A stretch of DNA of 64,000 nt from Thermoanaerobacter pseudethanolicus ATCC 33223. GTDB taxonomy: Bacteria; Bacillota; Thermoanaerobacteria; Thermoanaerobacterales; Thermoanaerobacteraceae. The position numbers and the translations under genes are program-made. Below the pieces are notes generated by a model that saw only the letters and a list, made by a program, of their open reading frames with translations, was not told the DNA's origin and made no database searches. The stretch covers positions 1,561,001 through 1,625,000 of the forward strand of contig NC_010321.1 of the NCBI RefSeq assembly GCF_000019085.1, given 5' to 3'. Shown piece after piece: positions 34,095-43,616 of the stretch. The stretch's first letter is position 1; every line of letters begins with the position of its first letter.

Positions 34095-37000
34095 TTACAG
34101 CACCCACCTCAAGAGCGGCAACCTCCTCTTTTTCAGGAAGTATAAGATGCTTTACCTTTCCATCCCACAAATACTTCATGACCAATACAGCCTTTGCATT
34201 TTTTGGCCTTATAAGTTCATAAATTGAAAGCTTGGGGACAGTGTCATAATCTCCCCACAAAACCTGCGAATTCATTATATAATTAAATCTTAGATCTTCA
34301 ATCAGTTTAAACATATCCCTTATGTTTGTGTCATCAACCCCTGCAAATGCTTCATCTAGAGATATTATGCGAGGTGCAGTCGGGGGTGCTCCCTCATACC
34401 TTGAGTAAACCGCGGAAAACAAAGGTATATACATGGCCATCGCCTTTTCTCCACCGCTCAACTTATTAAAGGCATTATCAGTAAGCTCCTTGCGACTTTC
34501 CCCTTCTTTTCTGTAGTAAAGCTTAAACTCAAACCAATCTCTGTAATCTAATATTTCTTTCATAATCTTGTGAAAAGTTTCTGTATTGTTTTTTTCCTCC
34601 ATTGCCCTCCTGGCTCTTTCTACTTTTGACCTAAAATGATTTACAACTTTATCGAAGACTTCCTTTTTCAGCATATCAGCATCAGATTTTAAAATATCCA
34701 CAAGTTCCTTTGTATCAAGTTCTTCTTCATTAGAAGCAGGAATGCTTCTCCACTCAATAGAGAACATAAGTCCGCTGGAAGTATCCCTTTCAGACATGAG
34801 TTTGTTCATTTTCTTTACCCATTCTTCTGCTTTAAAAATCTTTGCCCTTATCTTAATTCCCACATTGTGCATTATAATCTCTTCAAAAAGAATCTTATCC
34901 GTCTCTCTTAAAAGGCTTTCATTCGCCATTATATCCTCTTCAATATTAGAATAAAGCGTATATAATGAAACAACTTTACCATTTATATTTGCCGTAATAT
35001 TAAGTCTTCTCTGCTTACTCTTTGCTTCTTTTATTCTTTCATTGTCTCCCTCACAAGCTTCGTCAAAGATATTGCCAATTGAAAGTCCATATTCTAAAAG
35101 TTCGTTGCGAGTTTCAAAATACACATTTTGAAGTCTCTCTGTAAACTTTTCTCTGTCAAAGCCCGCTTTGTCAAAAAAGCCTTTGTATTCAGAAAGAATG
35201 CTTTTACTTAATTTTAACATATCCTCCATTTCAACGTCTTGCTTGACAAAGCCAAGTGCTAATTCCTTTTTTAAACCCTCTTCAACAATATTGTAAATTT
35301 CCTCTTTAAGATGAATCTCTTCTTCAATGTTTAAAAGGTCTTTTAAGCTTCTCTGTAGCCGCTCCTCAAGTTTTGCTTTTTCGGCTGATTTATTTGTAAT
35401 CTCTTTAGGTATTTCCTCCAGCCTTTTTAGGCAAAACTCTAGTTCTTTCTCAATTTCTTCAAGTCCAAGTTCTTTTAATGTCTCTTTTAGCATCTCAATT
35501 TTCTTAACAGAACTCTGTATTTTGTTTTCCAGTACGTCTATTTCGTACTTTAAGTTATCAATATCGTATTCTAAATCTTGTTTTTGCTGCAATAACATTT
35601 CTTCGTTTGAAATGTGCAAAACATATTTGTTGTATAGTATTTCTACTTCATTAAGCCCTGAAGCGTATTCTTCCGCATATTCATACGCAGAAGAATAGGT
35701 ATCAATATCTGGATGTATGTTTATGCCAGATGTCAATTCTCTTACAACAGCTTTCTTTTTCTGAAGGTCCTCAAAACAGTTTTTAACTGTAAAAAGCTGT
35801 TCATCCAGTTTATGAGAGGTGTATTCGTAATCAGCCTTTGCCGTTTTTAAATATCTATATGCTTCTTCAATATCTTCTTTCCCGGGAAATGCCGAATATT
35901 CGTAATCCAGCCTCTGTATCCTTGATTTTTTTGCATTTATTTCCTCATCGATTGCAGATATTTCAGCTTTTATAGCCTGTATTTCTTCTTGTATAGATTT
36001 AATAAGCTCTTCTCTGTAGCGCTTTCTAGACTCACTCCCGATGTACTTTGATTTAACTTTATCCCGCGCTTTCCCTTTTATTACTCCTATTCCATATGTG
36101 CCATTTGAATCAATATAGGTTGTCCCGCTTTCTTCGGATACAAATATATTGCTTAAAGCATCCGAAATATCTTCTGGTGAAACTCCTTCTTCATTGTCAA
36201 CTACTTTAAAATATTGAGATACATTTAACATCATATTAAAGCTTCCAGGCATAACATATTTATCCGCCATATTGCTGTCCATTTGAAGAGCTTTTTCAAA
36301 ATATTCTTTGGGAACGATAAGAGCATCCAAAAGCCCCATGTCTTCTATCGCAGCTTCTATATTGCCTCTTGTCTCTTCATCCACATCCTCTTTAAAATCA
36401 ATCGCCATGTAAAGAGGAATGTAAGGAATTCCAGCTTCTTTAAGCCTTTTTCTGTTGTTTATGACTTGTTCATCTCTTTCAGGCTCAGGATCTTTTTTGT
36501 TTTTCCATTCCTCCAATAACTTTTCTTTCTCATGAAGCTGATTTTCTTTTACCTCTCTTTGATTTTGTAATCTTAAAATTTCTTGCTGAATTCCATTTAG
36601 TATTTCCTCATAGGGTTTTCTCACAAAAGCCAAAATATCGTCAAATCCTTTATCCTCTCCATACGCCAGTATGACACGGCTTAAGCCTTCCAGTTGGCTA
36701 CTTAAAAGCTTAAGTTCTGCATTGCCCTGCGACCAACTATAAACTCTTTCAACGTATTCTCTTTTTTGTTCGTCAAAAAGCCTTTCTGCCTCATTAAGCT
36801 TTTTAGCCCTGTCTTCTCTTTCTTTTTTAAGCCTTTCCTGCTCTTTAAGTGCGGCATCATACCTTTTATTTGCTTCTATTTCTTCTCTCAATGCACTCAT
36901 TGCACGCTTTATTTTATCTTTATGCTTTTTTAATTCATTTTTCCAATAAGTAAAATCAAATTCTTTTCCATACACTTTTTTAAGTTCACTTACAGAAAAC

Positions 37001-38253
37001 TCATGTTCCATGAAATCTATATCCTGTGCAATTGAAGATATATTCTCTAATTTATCCTGTAGTTCTTTATCCAGTTTGTATTTTTGTTCCTCAGTGTTTT
37101 TTATCTTTCTTTCTAAACCATAATATTTATCTTGTTTATTCCGGAGTTCTTCTTCTTTTTTAGACTTATCCTCCAAATACTGCTTATATCGATCCTCTTC
37201 TTCTAATAACTCCTTTTGGGTTCTTTTAGCATCACCACTTGAAAGCTGTTCTTCCTTTTTCTTTAAGGCTTCTCTTTCACTTTCAAGAGAAATGATGTCA
37301 TTTCCTAAGTTTGCTATTGTACTTCTGTAATTTTCAATATCTTTAGTTAAATTATCGTATTCTTTTTTTGATGCGTATAAATCGCTGTATGCCTTTACTA
37401 AATCCCCAGCCTTTTCATAAAGAATGTATCTGTTATAGTTGTCGTACTCATTTTTAAGCTTTTTTACTGCAGCCATATTCCTGTAAAGAACATCAAGGTG
37501 CATCTTAATCTGGTCCATATTTTCTATGGTTTCTGAAAGAGGCCTCAAATCATCATCTGTGAGTGAAGGCAGTGAAGCCTTCATAATTTCATATATCACA
37601 GTAGGCCTGAAGTCTTTGGAAAGCTTTGGACTTCTAAGCTGTATCAGCAGTTTTATGAGCTCGTCGTATTCCTCGATAGAACTAAAGCCAAAAATGTATT
37701 TATTGACCATTTCCATGTACTCTTTTTGGCTTTCAACTACTTCTCCGCCTTCACCTATTCTATTCTTAAGTTCTTTTTTGGTAAGTGGGACTTTTGCTCT
37801 TTTGCCGTCATCGCCTATTTCCATTTTGTATAAAAAGAAGTCGATACCTATACGCCTGCCGTCAAGTATTACAAAGCCCCAAAAGTCCATATTTTGATGC
37901 CTTTTCGCCTTTAGTCCAATGCCTATTGTAATGTAGCTGTCTTTTTTCTCTTTTTTAAATTCCATGAAAAGATAGCCAGTTCTTTCATCAAGCCCACTTA
38001 CCTCTTCTTCCCCAAGAAGATAGTCCTCAAGCTTTCTCGCCTTTGAGCCAAAGGGATCAAGTCTTTCAGGACTTTTGTTGCCATCTAATACTAAAGGTAT
38101 GAAACTCTGCATTGTCACTGACTTTCCAGAACCATTAGCACCTCTTAAAAGAAGCCTTCCATCTGCAAACTCAAATATTTCATCATCATAATACCAAAAA
38201 TTAAGAAGCCCAATCCTGTTAATCATCCATCTTTCGGCTAATTTTTCACTCAT
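34087..38253 (-). CDS. jetC: Wadjet type II JetC, SMC/MukB-like ATPase (TIGR02680)
   Basis: JetC is the DNA-loop-extruding ATPase of Wadjet. It has Walker A RGANGSGKSV at residues 37-46, and more than 1000 residues rich in glutamate, lysine and leucine that form long coiled coils around a central globular hinge. The ABC signature KLSGGEKAMAMY is near residue 1266 and Walker B IISLDEAFAGVDD near 1294. I start it at ATG 38253, behind AAGGAGAAGGTG, overlapping the jetB stop by eight bases. The outer start at 38295 has no such site. The 1388 residues match the family. Confidence 0.95.
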   Translation of the reverse strand: MSEKLAERWMINRIGLLNFWYYDDEIFEFADGRLLLRGANGSGKSVTMQSFIPLVLDGNKSPERLDPFGSKARKLEDYLLGEEEVSGLDERTGYLFMEFKKEKKDSYITIGIGLKAKRHQNMDFWGFVILDGRRIGIDFFLYKMEIGDDGKRAKVPLTKKELKNRIGEGGEVVESQKEYMEMVNKYIFGFSSIEEYDELIKLLIQLRSPKLSKDFRPTVIYEIMKASLPSLTDDDLRPLSETIENMDQIKMHLDVLYRNMAAVKKLKNEYDNYNRYILYEKAGDLVKAYSDLYASKKEYDNLTKDIENYRSTIANLGNDIISLESEREALKKKEEQLSSGDAKRTQKELLEEEDRYKQYLEDKSKKEEELRNKQDKYYGLERKIKNTEEQKYKLDKELQDKLENISSIAQDIDFMEHEFSVSELKKVYGKEFDFTYWKNELKKHKDKIKRAMSALREEIEANKRYDAALKEQERLKKEREDRAKKLNEAERLFDEQKREYVERVYSWSQGNAELKLLSSQLEGLSRVILAYGEDKGFDDILAFVRKPYEEILNGIQQEILRLQNQREVKENQLHEKEKLLEEWKNKKDPEPERDEQVINNRKRLKEAGIPYIPLYMAIDFKEDVDEETRGNIEAAIEDMGLLDALIVPKEYFEKALQMDSNMADKYVMPGSFNMMLNVSQYFKVVDNEEGVSPEDISDALSNIFVSEESGTTYIDSNGTYGIGVIKGKARDKVKSKYIGSESRKRYREELIKSIQEEIQAIKAEISAIDEEINAKKSRIQRLDYEYSAFPGKEDIEEAYRYLKTAKADYEYTSHKLDEQLFTVKNCFEDLQKKKAVVRELTSGINIHPDIDTYSSAYEYAEEYASGLNEVEILYNKYVLHISNEEMLLQQKQDLEYDIDNLKYEIDVLENKIQSSVKKIEMLKETLKELGLEEIEKELEFCLKRLEEIPKEITNKSAEKAKLEERLQRSLKDLLNIEEEIHLKEEIYNIVEEGLKKELALGFVKQDVEMEDMLKLSKSILSEYKGFFDKAGFDREKFTERLQNVYFETRNELLEYGLSIGNIFDEACEGDNERIKEAKSKQRRLNITANINGKVVSLYTLYSNIEEDIMANESLLRETDKILFEEIIMHNVGIKIRAKIFKAEEWVKKMNKLMSERDTSSGLMFSIEWRSIPASNEEELDTKELVDILKSDADMLKKEVFDKVVNHFRSKVERARRAMEEKNNTETFHKIMKEILDYRDWFEFKLYYRKEGESRKELTDNAFNKLSGGEKAMAMYIPLFSAVYSRYEGAPPTAPRIISLDEAFAGVDDTNIRDMFKLIEDLRFNYIMNSQVLWGDYDTVPKLSIYELIRPKNAKAVLVMKYLWDGKVKHLILPEKEEVAALEVGAVNE

Positions 38254-39397
38254 CTGCACCTTCTCCTTTTTCAAAATCTGGAGGATATTCCCCAATTAAC
38301 TTTGCCGCCATAGGCAATATTTTAATAGAATGCAATTCCTCAACTCTTTTTATCATCTTAAAGCTTTCCATGTTTTCAATGACCTCTTCTATAAGCTGCT
38401 TTTCACTCATTTCCCTGTAAGACTTATACCAACCATCACTAAATCTTTCCTTTACTTTCAAAATAATATTTATAAATTCTGCTTCAGTTATATCTATAGT
38501 ATCATCAGGATTATAGGCGAGTTTTCCATCTTCAATCATTTGTCTTATAATTTTACTTACCTGCAGCATTATATCAGATATGTTTTTGTTTTTGTCGGGA
38601 AAATAGGACTTTAAATATTTGTTGTCATTAAAGAGAACAAAAGCAGAAGTTTTGTGAAGGTGAAGTTTTGCATCAAGATACTCCTCTAAATCTTTCGCTA
38701 TGGTATTTCTGTAATTTTTTATATACATGAAGTCTTGGTCATCAGGTCCTTCACTATACACAGCGGGTGAAAGAATAAGTTTTCGGTACGCCCTGTGCCT
38801 TCTCTGTATAACCGCATCTTTGGGGTTTGAAAGATTTAAATCCTCCTGCAAAAAATCCTCAATCTTCATGTCTTCTGTAATTTCTCTGTTAAAAGACCTC
38901 AAAAAATACCTTGAAATGCCTGTGTTTTCGTAAAGAACTTCAGTATCTTCACTTTCTGAAAACCTCTCGTGGTCACCATCATCTATTTTAATTATGCCAA
39001 TATCTACAGCAAAATTGAGCACCCGCACAAGTGACTTTCTGTGCTGAAAAAGCGTCCAATCTACTTTATCAGGTCCATCATACTGCGCCTCTATATATTC
39101 CGTTATATTAGACAGTACAAACTGGTCTTCTGGTCCTTTATCCTCCAAAAAAGCTAAGAGCAAACACAAAAATGCATAATCCATAGGCATTTGAAATGCA
39201 GCTATCCCCATCCACTCTTCAACATCTGACGGCACTTTTTCTAACTTAATAATATATGGGTTTATAATCAATCTATATCCTAACTTCTCTTCAGCAAAAG
39301 GTTTTATTTTATTCTCCGCATCTCTTATTTTGTTGAAATTTTCTCTATCCTCTCTCAGTATCCAAAAATTTTCAAGAAGCATCTGAAGTTCTTCCAT
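38246..39397 (-). CDS. jetB: Wadjet type II JetB (DUF2398, TIGR02678)
   Basis: By analogy with type I Wadjet and MukBEF-like complexes, JetB is the small kite-like subunit. The 383 residues carry TIGR02678 hallmarks: LENFWILREDRENFNKIRDA at the start, YAFLCLLLAFLEDKGPEDQF near residue 85, and ILSPAVYSEG-type segment LILSPAVYSEGPDDQDFMYI in the middle. ATG 39397 follows GAAGGTGAAAAT; the in-frame start at 39424 lies within jetA. It is tightly coupled to both neighbours. Confidence 0.92.
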   Translation of the reverse strand: MEELQMLLENFWILREDRENFNKIRDAENKIKPFAEEKLGYRLIINPYIIKLEKVPSDVEEWMGIAAFQMPMDYAFLCLLLAFLEDKGPEDQFVLSNITEYIEAQYDGPDKVDWTLFQHRKSLVRVLNFAVDIGIIKIDDGDHERFSESEDTEVLYENTGISRYFLRSFNREITEDMKIEDFLQEDLNLSNPKDAVIQRRHRAYRKLILSPAVYSEGPDDQDFMYIKNYRNTIAKDLEEYLDAKLHLHKTSAFVLFNDNKYLKSYFPDKNKNISDIMLQVSKIIRQMIEDGKLAYNPDDTIDITEAEFINIILKVKERFSDGWYKSYREMSEKQLIEEVIENMESFKMIKRVEELHSIKILPMAAKLIGEYPPDFEKGEGADE

Positions 39398-39407
39398 ATT
39401 TTCACCT

Positions 39408-40895
39408 TCAATCAACAAACTCAATTACAATATCAGGCATATCAAGATTACCATCTGTGCATTTTAGTATTGCCCTCTCACCATTCTTTGGCATATGAAG
39501 CTTGTATGTTCTTCCATCTTCTGTCTTACCTATAAAGCCATTTCTTGCCATCGCTTTTCCTATCCATTTAAGTATCGTTGCCCTCACAAAAGGTTTTACA
39601 ACAGGTAAATCCTTTATCCTTATTCTATTGCCAACAATGCAACTTGCTATTATTTCATCTTCTATATTTTTCTGATTGAGATAGTCCATCAGCATCTCCG
39701 TCTTGTCAGCACTTCTATCAATAATCGCATTTGTCTTAACAGAATTACTGTAGCTCCTTGTTTTTGGCTTTATAATCACTTTAAAGGGCGGTTCTTCCCA
39801 TACGCTCTGGTTTACACTTTCTGTCTTTCTTTCAAAATCACCTTTTATGTGCCTTGTGTAAAAGCAACCGAAAACCGCCGCAGACAAAAGGTGTGCTTCT
39901 TTTATATTGCTTGCTTTTGCAAACATTTTAGAAAGAGCAATATATTCATTCTTTCTGCTGGCAGCTTTCATCCTGTTTTCTGCTATTCTCGCCGCATACA
40001 TTGTTATTTTTCTGATTATTTCGTTTGATATATTAAGAAGCCTTACTGCCTCGCTGTCTTCAAAATTATGACCTGTAAACCAAAAAGATATGTTATTCCA
40101 CTTATCCATCAAATCTTCTTTTACTTCCTCTTCATTTAAAACCCTGTCAATTCTTGGGATACTCATTTCATATTGGCATAACTTATCTACAACGGAATTG
40201 ACAATCTCCGGACTCACCTTTTTCAAAAAACTCTCTATGGCAACAGAAAATCTCTGAAGGTCTTTTATAAAATCTCTTAAATATTCTATAAGTTTGTCTT
40301 TGTAAATGATAAACTGCTCTGACTTCATAAGTTCATCAGCGTTAGAGCTTTGAAGACTTGCAATGTAATCTGTCGCATTGTGATATATATTTTCAAAGTC
40401 GGTATTGAGGTCTTCCCACCATCTGTTTATTTCCTGTAAATCCTCTTTTTTCGCCATTTCATTTATCTTTATTAAATTGCGGTAAATCCTTTCAAATAAA
40501 GACGGCTGTAGTGACCCACCATAACCGACGATGCTTTCCAGCCTTATGGTCATTCTCTCTATCTCAATAGAATATGGACTCAGCTGATACCTGAATTTTT
40601 TGTTTTTAAATTCGTCAATCGTAGAAGCTTTACTGGTATCTTGTGTCGCAATAAGGTTTTTCCATTCAGTAAGTGCTTTTAAGTCCTGCTCACATTTTTC
40701 CATTGTATAGTCGGAAAACACATCAAATTGACTTACATATTCATATACATCCTCTTTGTACAGCCAATATTTAAATTTCTGGTACTGTTCATAAAAATAC
40801 CTCATGATGAGGCGATATCGCGAAGCATTTTCCGCAGACAAATACTTTACCTCTTCAATCGGTTTTATCACATTCAAATCAAGTTTATCTTCCAT
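39408..40895 (-). CDS. jetA: Wadjet type II JetA (DUF2397, TIGR02677)
   Basis: JetA is the kleisin-like subunit that bridges the JetC heads. The 495 residues match TIGR02677: YLSAENASRYRLIMRYFYEQ at the start, then YEYVSQFDVFSDYTMEKCEQ, helical middle, and AHLLSAAVFGCFYTRHIKGD near residue 340. A winged-helix C-terminus (DLPVVKPFVRATILKWIGKA) follows. AGGTGAAG lies before ATG. It is the first gene of the operon. Confidence 0.92.
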   Translation of the reverse strand: MEDKLDLNVIKPIEEVKYLSAENASRYRLIMRYFYEQYQKFKYWLYKEDVYEYVSQFDVFSDYTMEKCEQDLKALTEWKNLIATQDTSKASTIDEFKNKKFRYQLSPYSIEIERMTIRLESIVGYGGSLQPSLFERIYRNLIKINEMAKKEDLQEINRWWEDLNTDFENIYHNATDYIASLQSSNADELMKSEQFIIYKDKLIEYLRDFIKDLQRFSVAIESFLKKVSPEIVNSVVDKLCQYEMSIPRIDRVLNEEEVKEDLMDKWNNISFWFTGHNFEDSEAVRLLNISNEIIRKITMYAARIAENRMKAASRKNEYIALSKMFAKASNIKEAHLLSAAVFGCFYTRHIKGDFERKTESVNQSVWEEPPFKVIIKPKTRSYSNSVKTNAIIDRSADKTEMLMDYLNQKNIEDEIIASCIVGNRIRIKDLPVVKPFVRATILKWIGKAMARNGFIGKTEDGRTYKLHMPKNGERAILKCTDGNLDMPDIVIEFVD

Positions 40896-41079
40896 AACAC
40901 TTCACCTTGCATTTATATTTCATATATATTGTAAACTTAATACTCCATCATTTCAATTTATTTTTTGACCTTTTGAAACAAAAATCCTTATCACTTCCCA
41001 AATTTATGGAAATAATAAGGGTCGCGTGCTATTTTGGAGACTTCTATCTTATCATTCTGAATCGAAGCGAAGCGGAGCC
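40896..41079 (-). other. Leader region between second HEPN gene and jetA
   Basis: This 184-base gap is AT-rich with no gene. It includes CGAAGCGAAGCGGAGCC near 41065, a short GC-rich patch without an evident stem partner. A promoter for the Wadjet operon probably lies here but I cannot place it. Confidence 0.4.
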
Positions 41080-41586
41080 TTACTCCTCTTTTATAATAGA
41101 TTCCATCTCTGCAATAAATTTTTCTACATCTTTTTTTAATTCATCTACCGTTTCAGGGAAAATTTCTAATAATCTTTCTATCCTTTCAGGCATAAGATTA
41201 AATCCGTAAATGTTTCTAAATATATGCCTAAATCCTCTAAATTCATTAAGCAATAATTTAGTATTTACACTTATAAAAGCTGGTCTTTCTCCCTGTATAG
41301 CAACAGACATCTGTTCAAGTAATTCTAAATGCCACTCAGAACCAGACGGAACTGAACCATCTATATTTTTAGCGACAATCTTAAACATATTCTCAACCGC
41401 AGTATAAAAATCGTGAAAAATAGATCCAATTGCTCTTAATGTAAAATCATCAGCTAATTTTTCCTTTCTATGCTTATCACTTTTTAGCATGCCTTTATCC
41501 TTTAAAGTATCATAAAGTTTTTGTATATTTTCAAGCTCTAATTGCAATCTCGCTAAAGCAACTTTTATTTTACCAGCATCTGTCAA
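41080..41586 (-). CDS. HepT-like HEPN-domain protein (second module)
   Basis: The 168-residue helical protein resembles the second HepT-like family: LADDFTLRAIGSIFHDFYTA and VENMFKIVAKNIDG, then ELRGFRHIF-type motif FRGFRHIFRNIYGFNLMPER. R and H are present, though the position after FR is asparagine, which I recall as common in this subfamily. Its TTG start overlaps the stop of the preceding nucleotidyltransferase (TTGA). It is likely the toxin partner. Confidence 0.82.
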   Translation of the reverse strand: MTDAGKIKVALARLQLELENIQKLYDTLKDKGMLKSDKHRKEKLADDFTLRAIGSIFHDFYTAVENMFKIVAKNIDGSVPSGSEWHLELLEQMSVAIQGERPAFISVNTKLLLNEFRGFRHIFRNIYGFNLMPERIERLLEIFPETVDELKKDVEKFIAEMESIIKEE

Positions 41587-41960
41587 ACTATTTCCCTCCC
41601 CTCTTTTGCTATTTCCTTTAGCAAAGCCTGCCCAACATCTTTTTGTGTAACTACACTCACTTTATAAGGTCTTGCAATATCTTCTACCTCAATAAACATT
41701 GACCAATAATTAAATTTACTGTCATCCCATCCATCTACAAAAATATCAATATCGGACAAATCATCAAAAGGCCCTTCTCTTGCCAATGAACCATACAAAA
41801 TAACTCTCTTTACTGAATATTTTTCTTTTAAAAATTTAGCAATTTTATAGACTCTATCCATCGCTTCTTTTCTTCTTATCTTTTCTTTTTCTCTTTCTTT
41901 TTCACTTCTTATGCGCCAGTTTTCTCTTATTTTCCTTTTTTCTTCATCTGAAATAGTCAT
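41583..41960 (-). CDS. MNT-type nucleotidyltransferase (second module)
   Basis: The 125-residue protein has a charged N-terminal helix (RSEKEREKEKIRRKEAMDR) before the nucleotidyltransferase core YGSLAREGPFDDLSDIDIFV. Its C-terminus ends KEIAKEGREIV. It is presumably the antitoxin of the HepT-like partner. ATG 41960 follows GTGTGGTGATAAAG. This pair sits just upstream of the Wadjet operon on the same strand, mirroring the pair downstream. Confidence 0.87.
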   Translation of the reverse strand: MTISDEEKRKIRENWRIRSEKEREKEKIRRKEAMDRVYKIAKFLKEKYSVKRVILYGSLAREGPFDDLSDIDIFVDGWDDSKFNYWSMFIEVEDIARPYKVSVVTQKDVGQALLKEIAKEGREIV

Positions 41961-42020
41961 CTTTATCACCACACAAAAATTCTTTACATATATTCTACCA
42001 TTTTATAGCATTCATATCAA

Positions 42021-43304
42021 TCACACCACAAAACTTATAAGAAGCATAACATTTAAAATTGTCACTATAATTCCTGTAGTCCACAACAATATCTTATAAA
42101 GCAATGTATTTGCAAACTTTCCCATTATCTTCTTTGAAGAAGTCAAATAAATGAGCAAAAAAATTGTAATGGGAAGCTGTACACTTAAAAACATCTGCGA
42201 ATAAACTAATCCTTGAAAGGGGCTTTTTACAAAGAATATTAGGAGTACTGCAAAAATATATGTAATTCCCACTCCAACTCTTGTGTGAATATCATTTATA
42301 TCATAAGGCTCTTTATATATCCCTGCAAAAATACTTCCACCTGCCATTCCTGCTGTTATAGATGAAGAAATTCCTGCAAAAAGAAGAGCTAAAGCAAAAA
42401 CAACTGCTGACGCATTTCCCAAAAGAGGTTTTAACATCTGCTGTGCCTGGTCTAATTCTGTAACACTTATGTGATTAGCAAAAAAGGCTGATGCAGCAAC
42501 AATAATCATCGCACTGTTTATCGCCCAACCTATTACCATGGAAAAAATAGTATCAAAATACTCATAATTAAGCTGCTTTACAATTATTTCTTCATCTTCT
42601 AAATTCCACTGCCTGCTCTGGATTATCTCTGAATGTAAAAACAAATTGTGGGGCATAACAACAGCACCAAGCACACTCATGATTATAGGCATTGAACCAG
42701 GCGGAAATTCTGGTTTCACCCAGCTTACAACTGCTTCTGTCCACTTTACATCAACTAATGAAAGCTCAAATATAAAAGAAATGCCGATAAGTGATACAAA
42801 ACCTATAATCCATTTTTCCAACTTTTTGTAGGAATTTGTATAAAGCATCCATGACACAAAAACAACAGTAATCAAACTTCCTATCTTTATAGGAATTTTA
42901 AAAAGCATTTGAAGAGCTATTGCAGCTCCTAAAATTTCCGCCATCGCCGTAAGTATAGAAGCTAAAACTGCTGAAATAAGCACAAATTTGGACACAGAAG
43001 GTTGCAAAAATTTACTTGCAGCTTCAGACATGCAATAACCTGTAACTATGCCGAGATGTGCAGCATTGTGTTGGAGTATAATAAGCATAACAGTAGATAA
43101 AGTTACCATCCATAAAAGCTTGTAACCATATGATGACCCTGCAGCAACATTAGAAGCCCAATTCCCCGGGTCAATAAAACCAACAGTAACTAGTAACCCT
43201 GGTCCTATGTATTTAATAAAGTCTAAAGCCATAAACTTCGGACGATGTCTGCCTTTAAACAAATTCTTTATGCCTTTAAACAAATTCTTTATGCCTTTAA
43301 ACAT
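42021..43304 (-). CDS. Nramp family divalent metal transporter
   Basis: The transporter imports Mn2+ or Fe2+ with protons. The metal-site motifs are DPGNWASNVAAG in the first segment and MPHNLFLHS in the sixth, with about eleven hydrophobic segments. GAGGTG lies before ATG 43304; the outer frame to 43337 lacks a site. The N-terminus is unusual: FKGIKNL is repeated because of a 21-base tandem repeat. An internally deleted copy survives at about 60.3-60.4 kb. Confidence 0.94.
   Translation of the reverse strand: MFKGIKNLFKGIKNLFKGRHRPKFMALDFIKYIGPGLLVTVGFIDPGNWASNVAAGSSYGYKLLWMVTLSTVMLIILQHNAAHLGIVTGYCMSEAASKFLQPSVSKFVLISAVLASILTAMAEILGAAIALQMLFKIPIKIGSLITVVFVSWMLYTNSYKKLEKWIIGFVSLIGISFIFELSLVDVKWTEAVVSWVKPEFPPGSMPIIMSVLGAVVMPHNLFLHSEIIQSRQWNLEDEEIIVKQLNYEYFDTIFSMVIGWAINSAMIIVAASAFFANHISVTELDQAQQMLKPLLGNASAVVFALALLFAGISSSITAGMAGGSIFAGIYKEPYDINDIHTRVGVGITYIFAVLLIFFVKSPFQGLVYSQMFLSVQLPITIFLLIYLTSSKKIMGKFANTLLYKILLWTTGIIVTILNVMLLISFVV
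43252..43304. repeat. 21-base tandem repeat inside the Nramp start
   Basis: The unit TGCCTTTAAACAAATTCTTTA occurs twice plus a partial third (TGCCTTTAAACA). It encodes repeated FKGIKNL heptads. The relic copy near 60.39 kb has only one divergent unit, so the expansion arose after duplication or was lost there. Confidence 0.85.
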
Positions 43305-43328
43305 ATGTTCACCTCTTTTTAAAATTTT

Positions 43329-43431
43329 AATCTTCACCTTTTAAACTGCAAGAGGTGTCAGGCGTACAATAAGTATTGTAATCCCTCTTTAGTAATTTTT
43401 TAGCTTTGTTGCGAGAAAGTCTTCGTCCTGC
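43329..43431 (-). pseudogene. Internally deleted rtcB remnant (block copy A)
   Basis: On the plus strand AAAATTTTAATCTTCACCTT then TGCAAGAGGTGTCAGGCGTA and TAGCTTTGTTGCGAGAAAGT correspond to the end of intact rtcB (60424-60500 and 60610-60661). About 110 bases between these are missing, and everything upstream to the promoter is gone. 43495-43525 resembles the promoter zone of intact rtcB at 61980-62025. Confidence 0.8.
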
Positions 43432-43579
43432 AATAAAAAACATATCACCAATGTTGCAATTTTTCTCAATTATCCATTCTTTCACCATTTCCTTTTTAAT
43501 TTTATTATATCACACTTTTAAATATTCCCCTCCTGTATGGTATTCTTCGTCATGCTTCGCACTCAGCCCCCAAAAGCAA

Positions 43580-43616
43580 AAAAACATTGACAATGAATTA
43601 TATCATTGTCAATGTT
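43580..43616 (-). terminator. Terminator of RseC-like gene, copy A
   Basis: AAAACATTGACAATGA / TCATTGTCAATGTTTT is a 16-bp perfect stem with a short ATTATA loop; the gene's stop codon is in it. Confidence 0.92.

Noticed and set aside
34742-37897. Plus-strand serine/phenylalanine-rich frames inside jetC
   Set aside because: These are antisense readings of the glutamate/lysine coiled-coil codons.
41080-41586. Loss of the catalytic histidine in the second HEPN protein (FRN where FRH might be expected)
   Set aside because: An R-H pair is still present and asparagine there seems common in this HepT-like subfamily as I recall it; I cannot claim inactivation.
43252-43304. Possible CRISPR repeats at the Nramp start
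   Set aside because: The units are contiguous, in frame and encode a heptad repeat.
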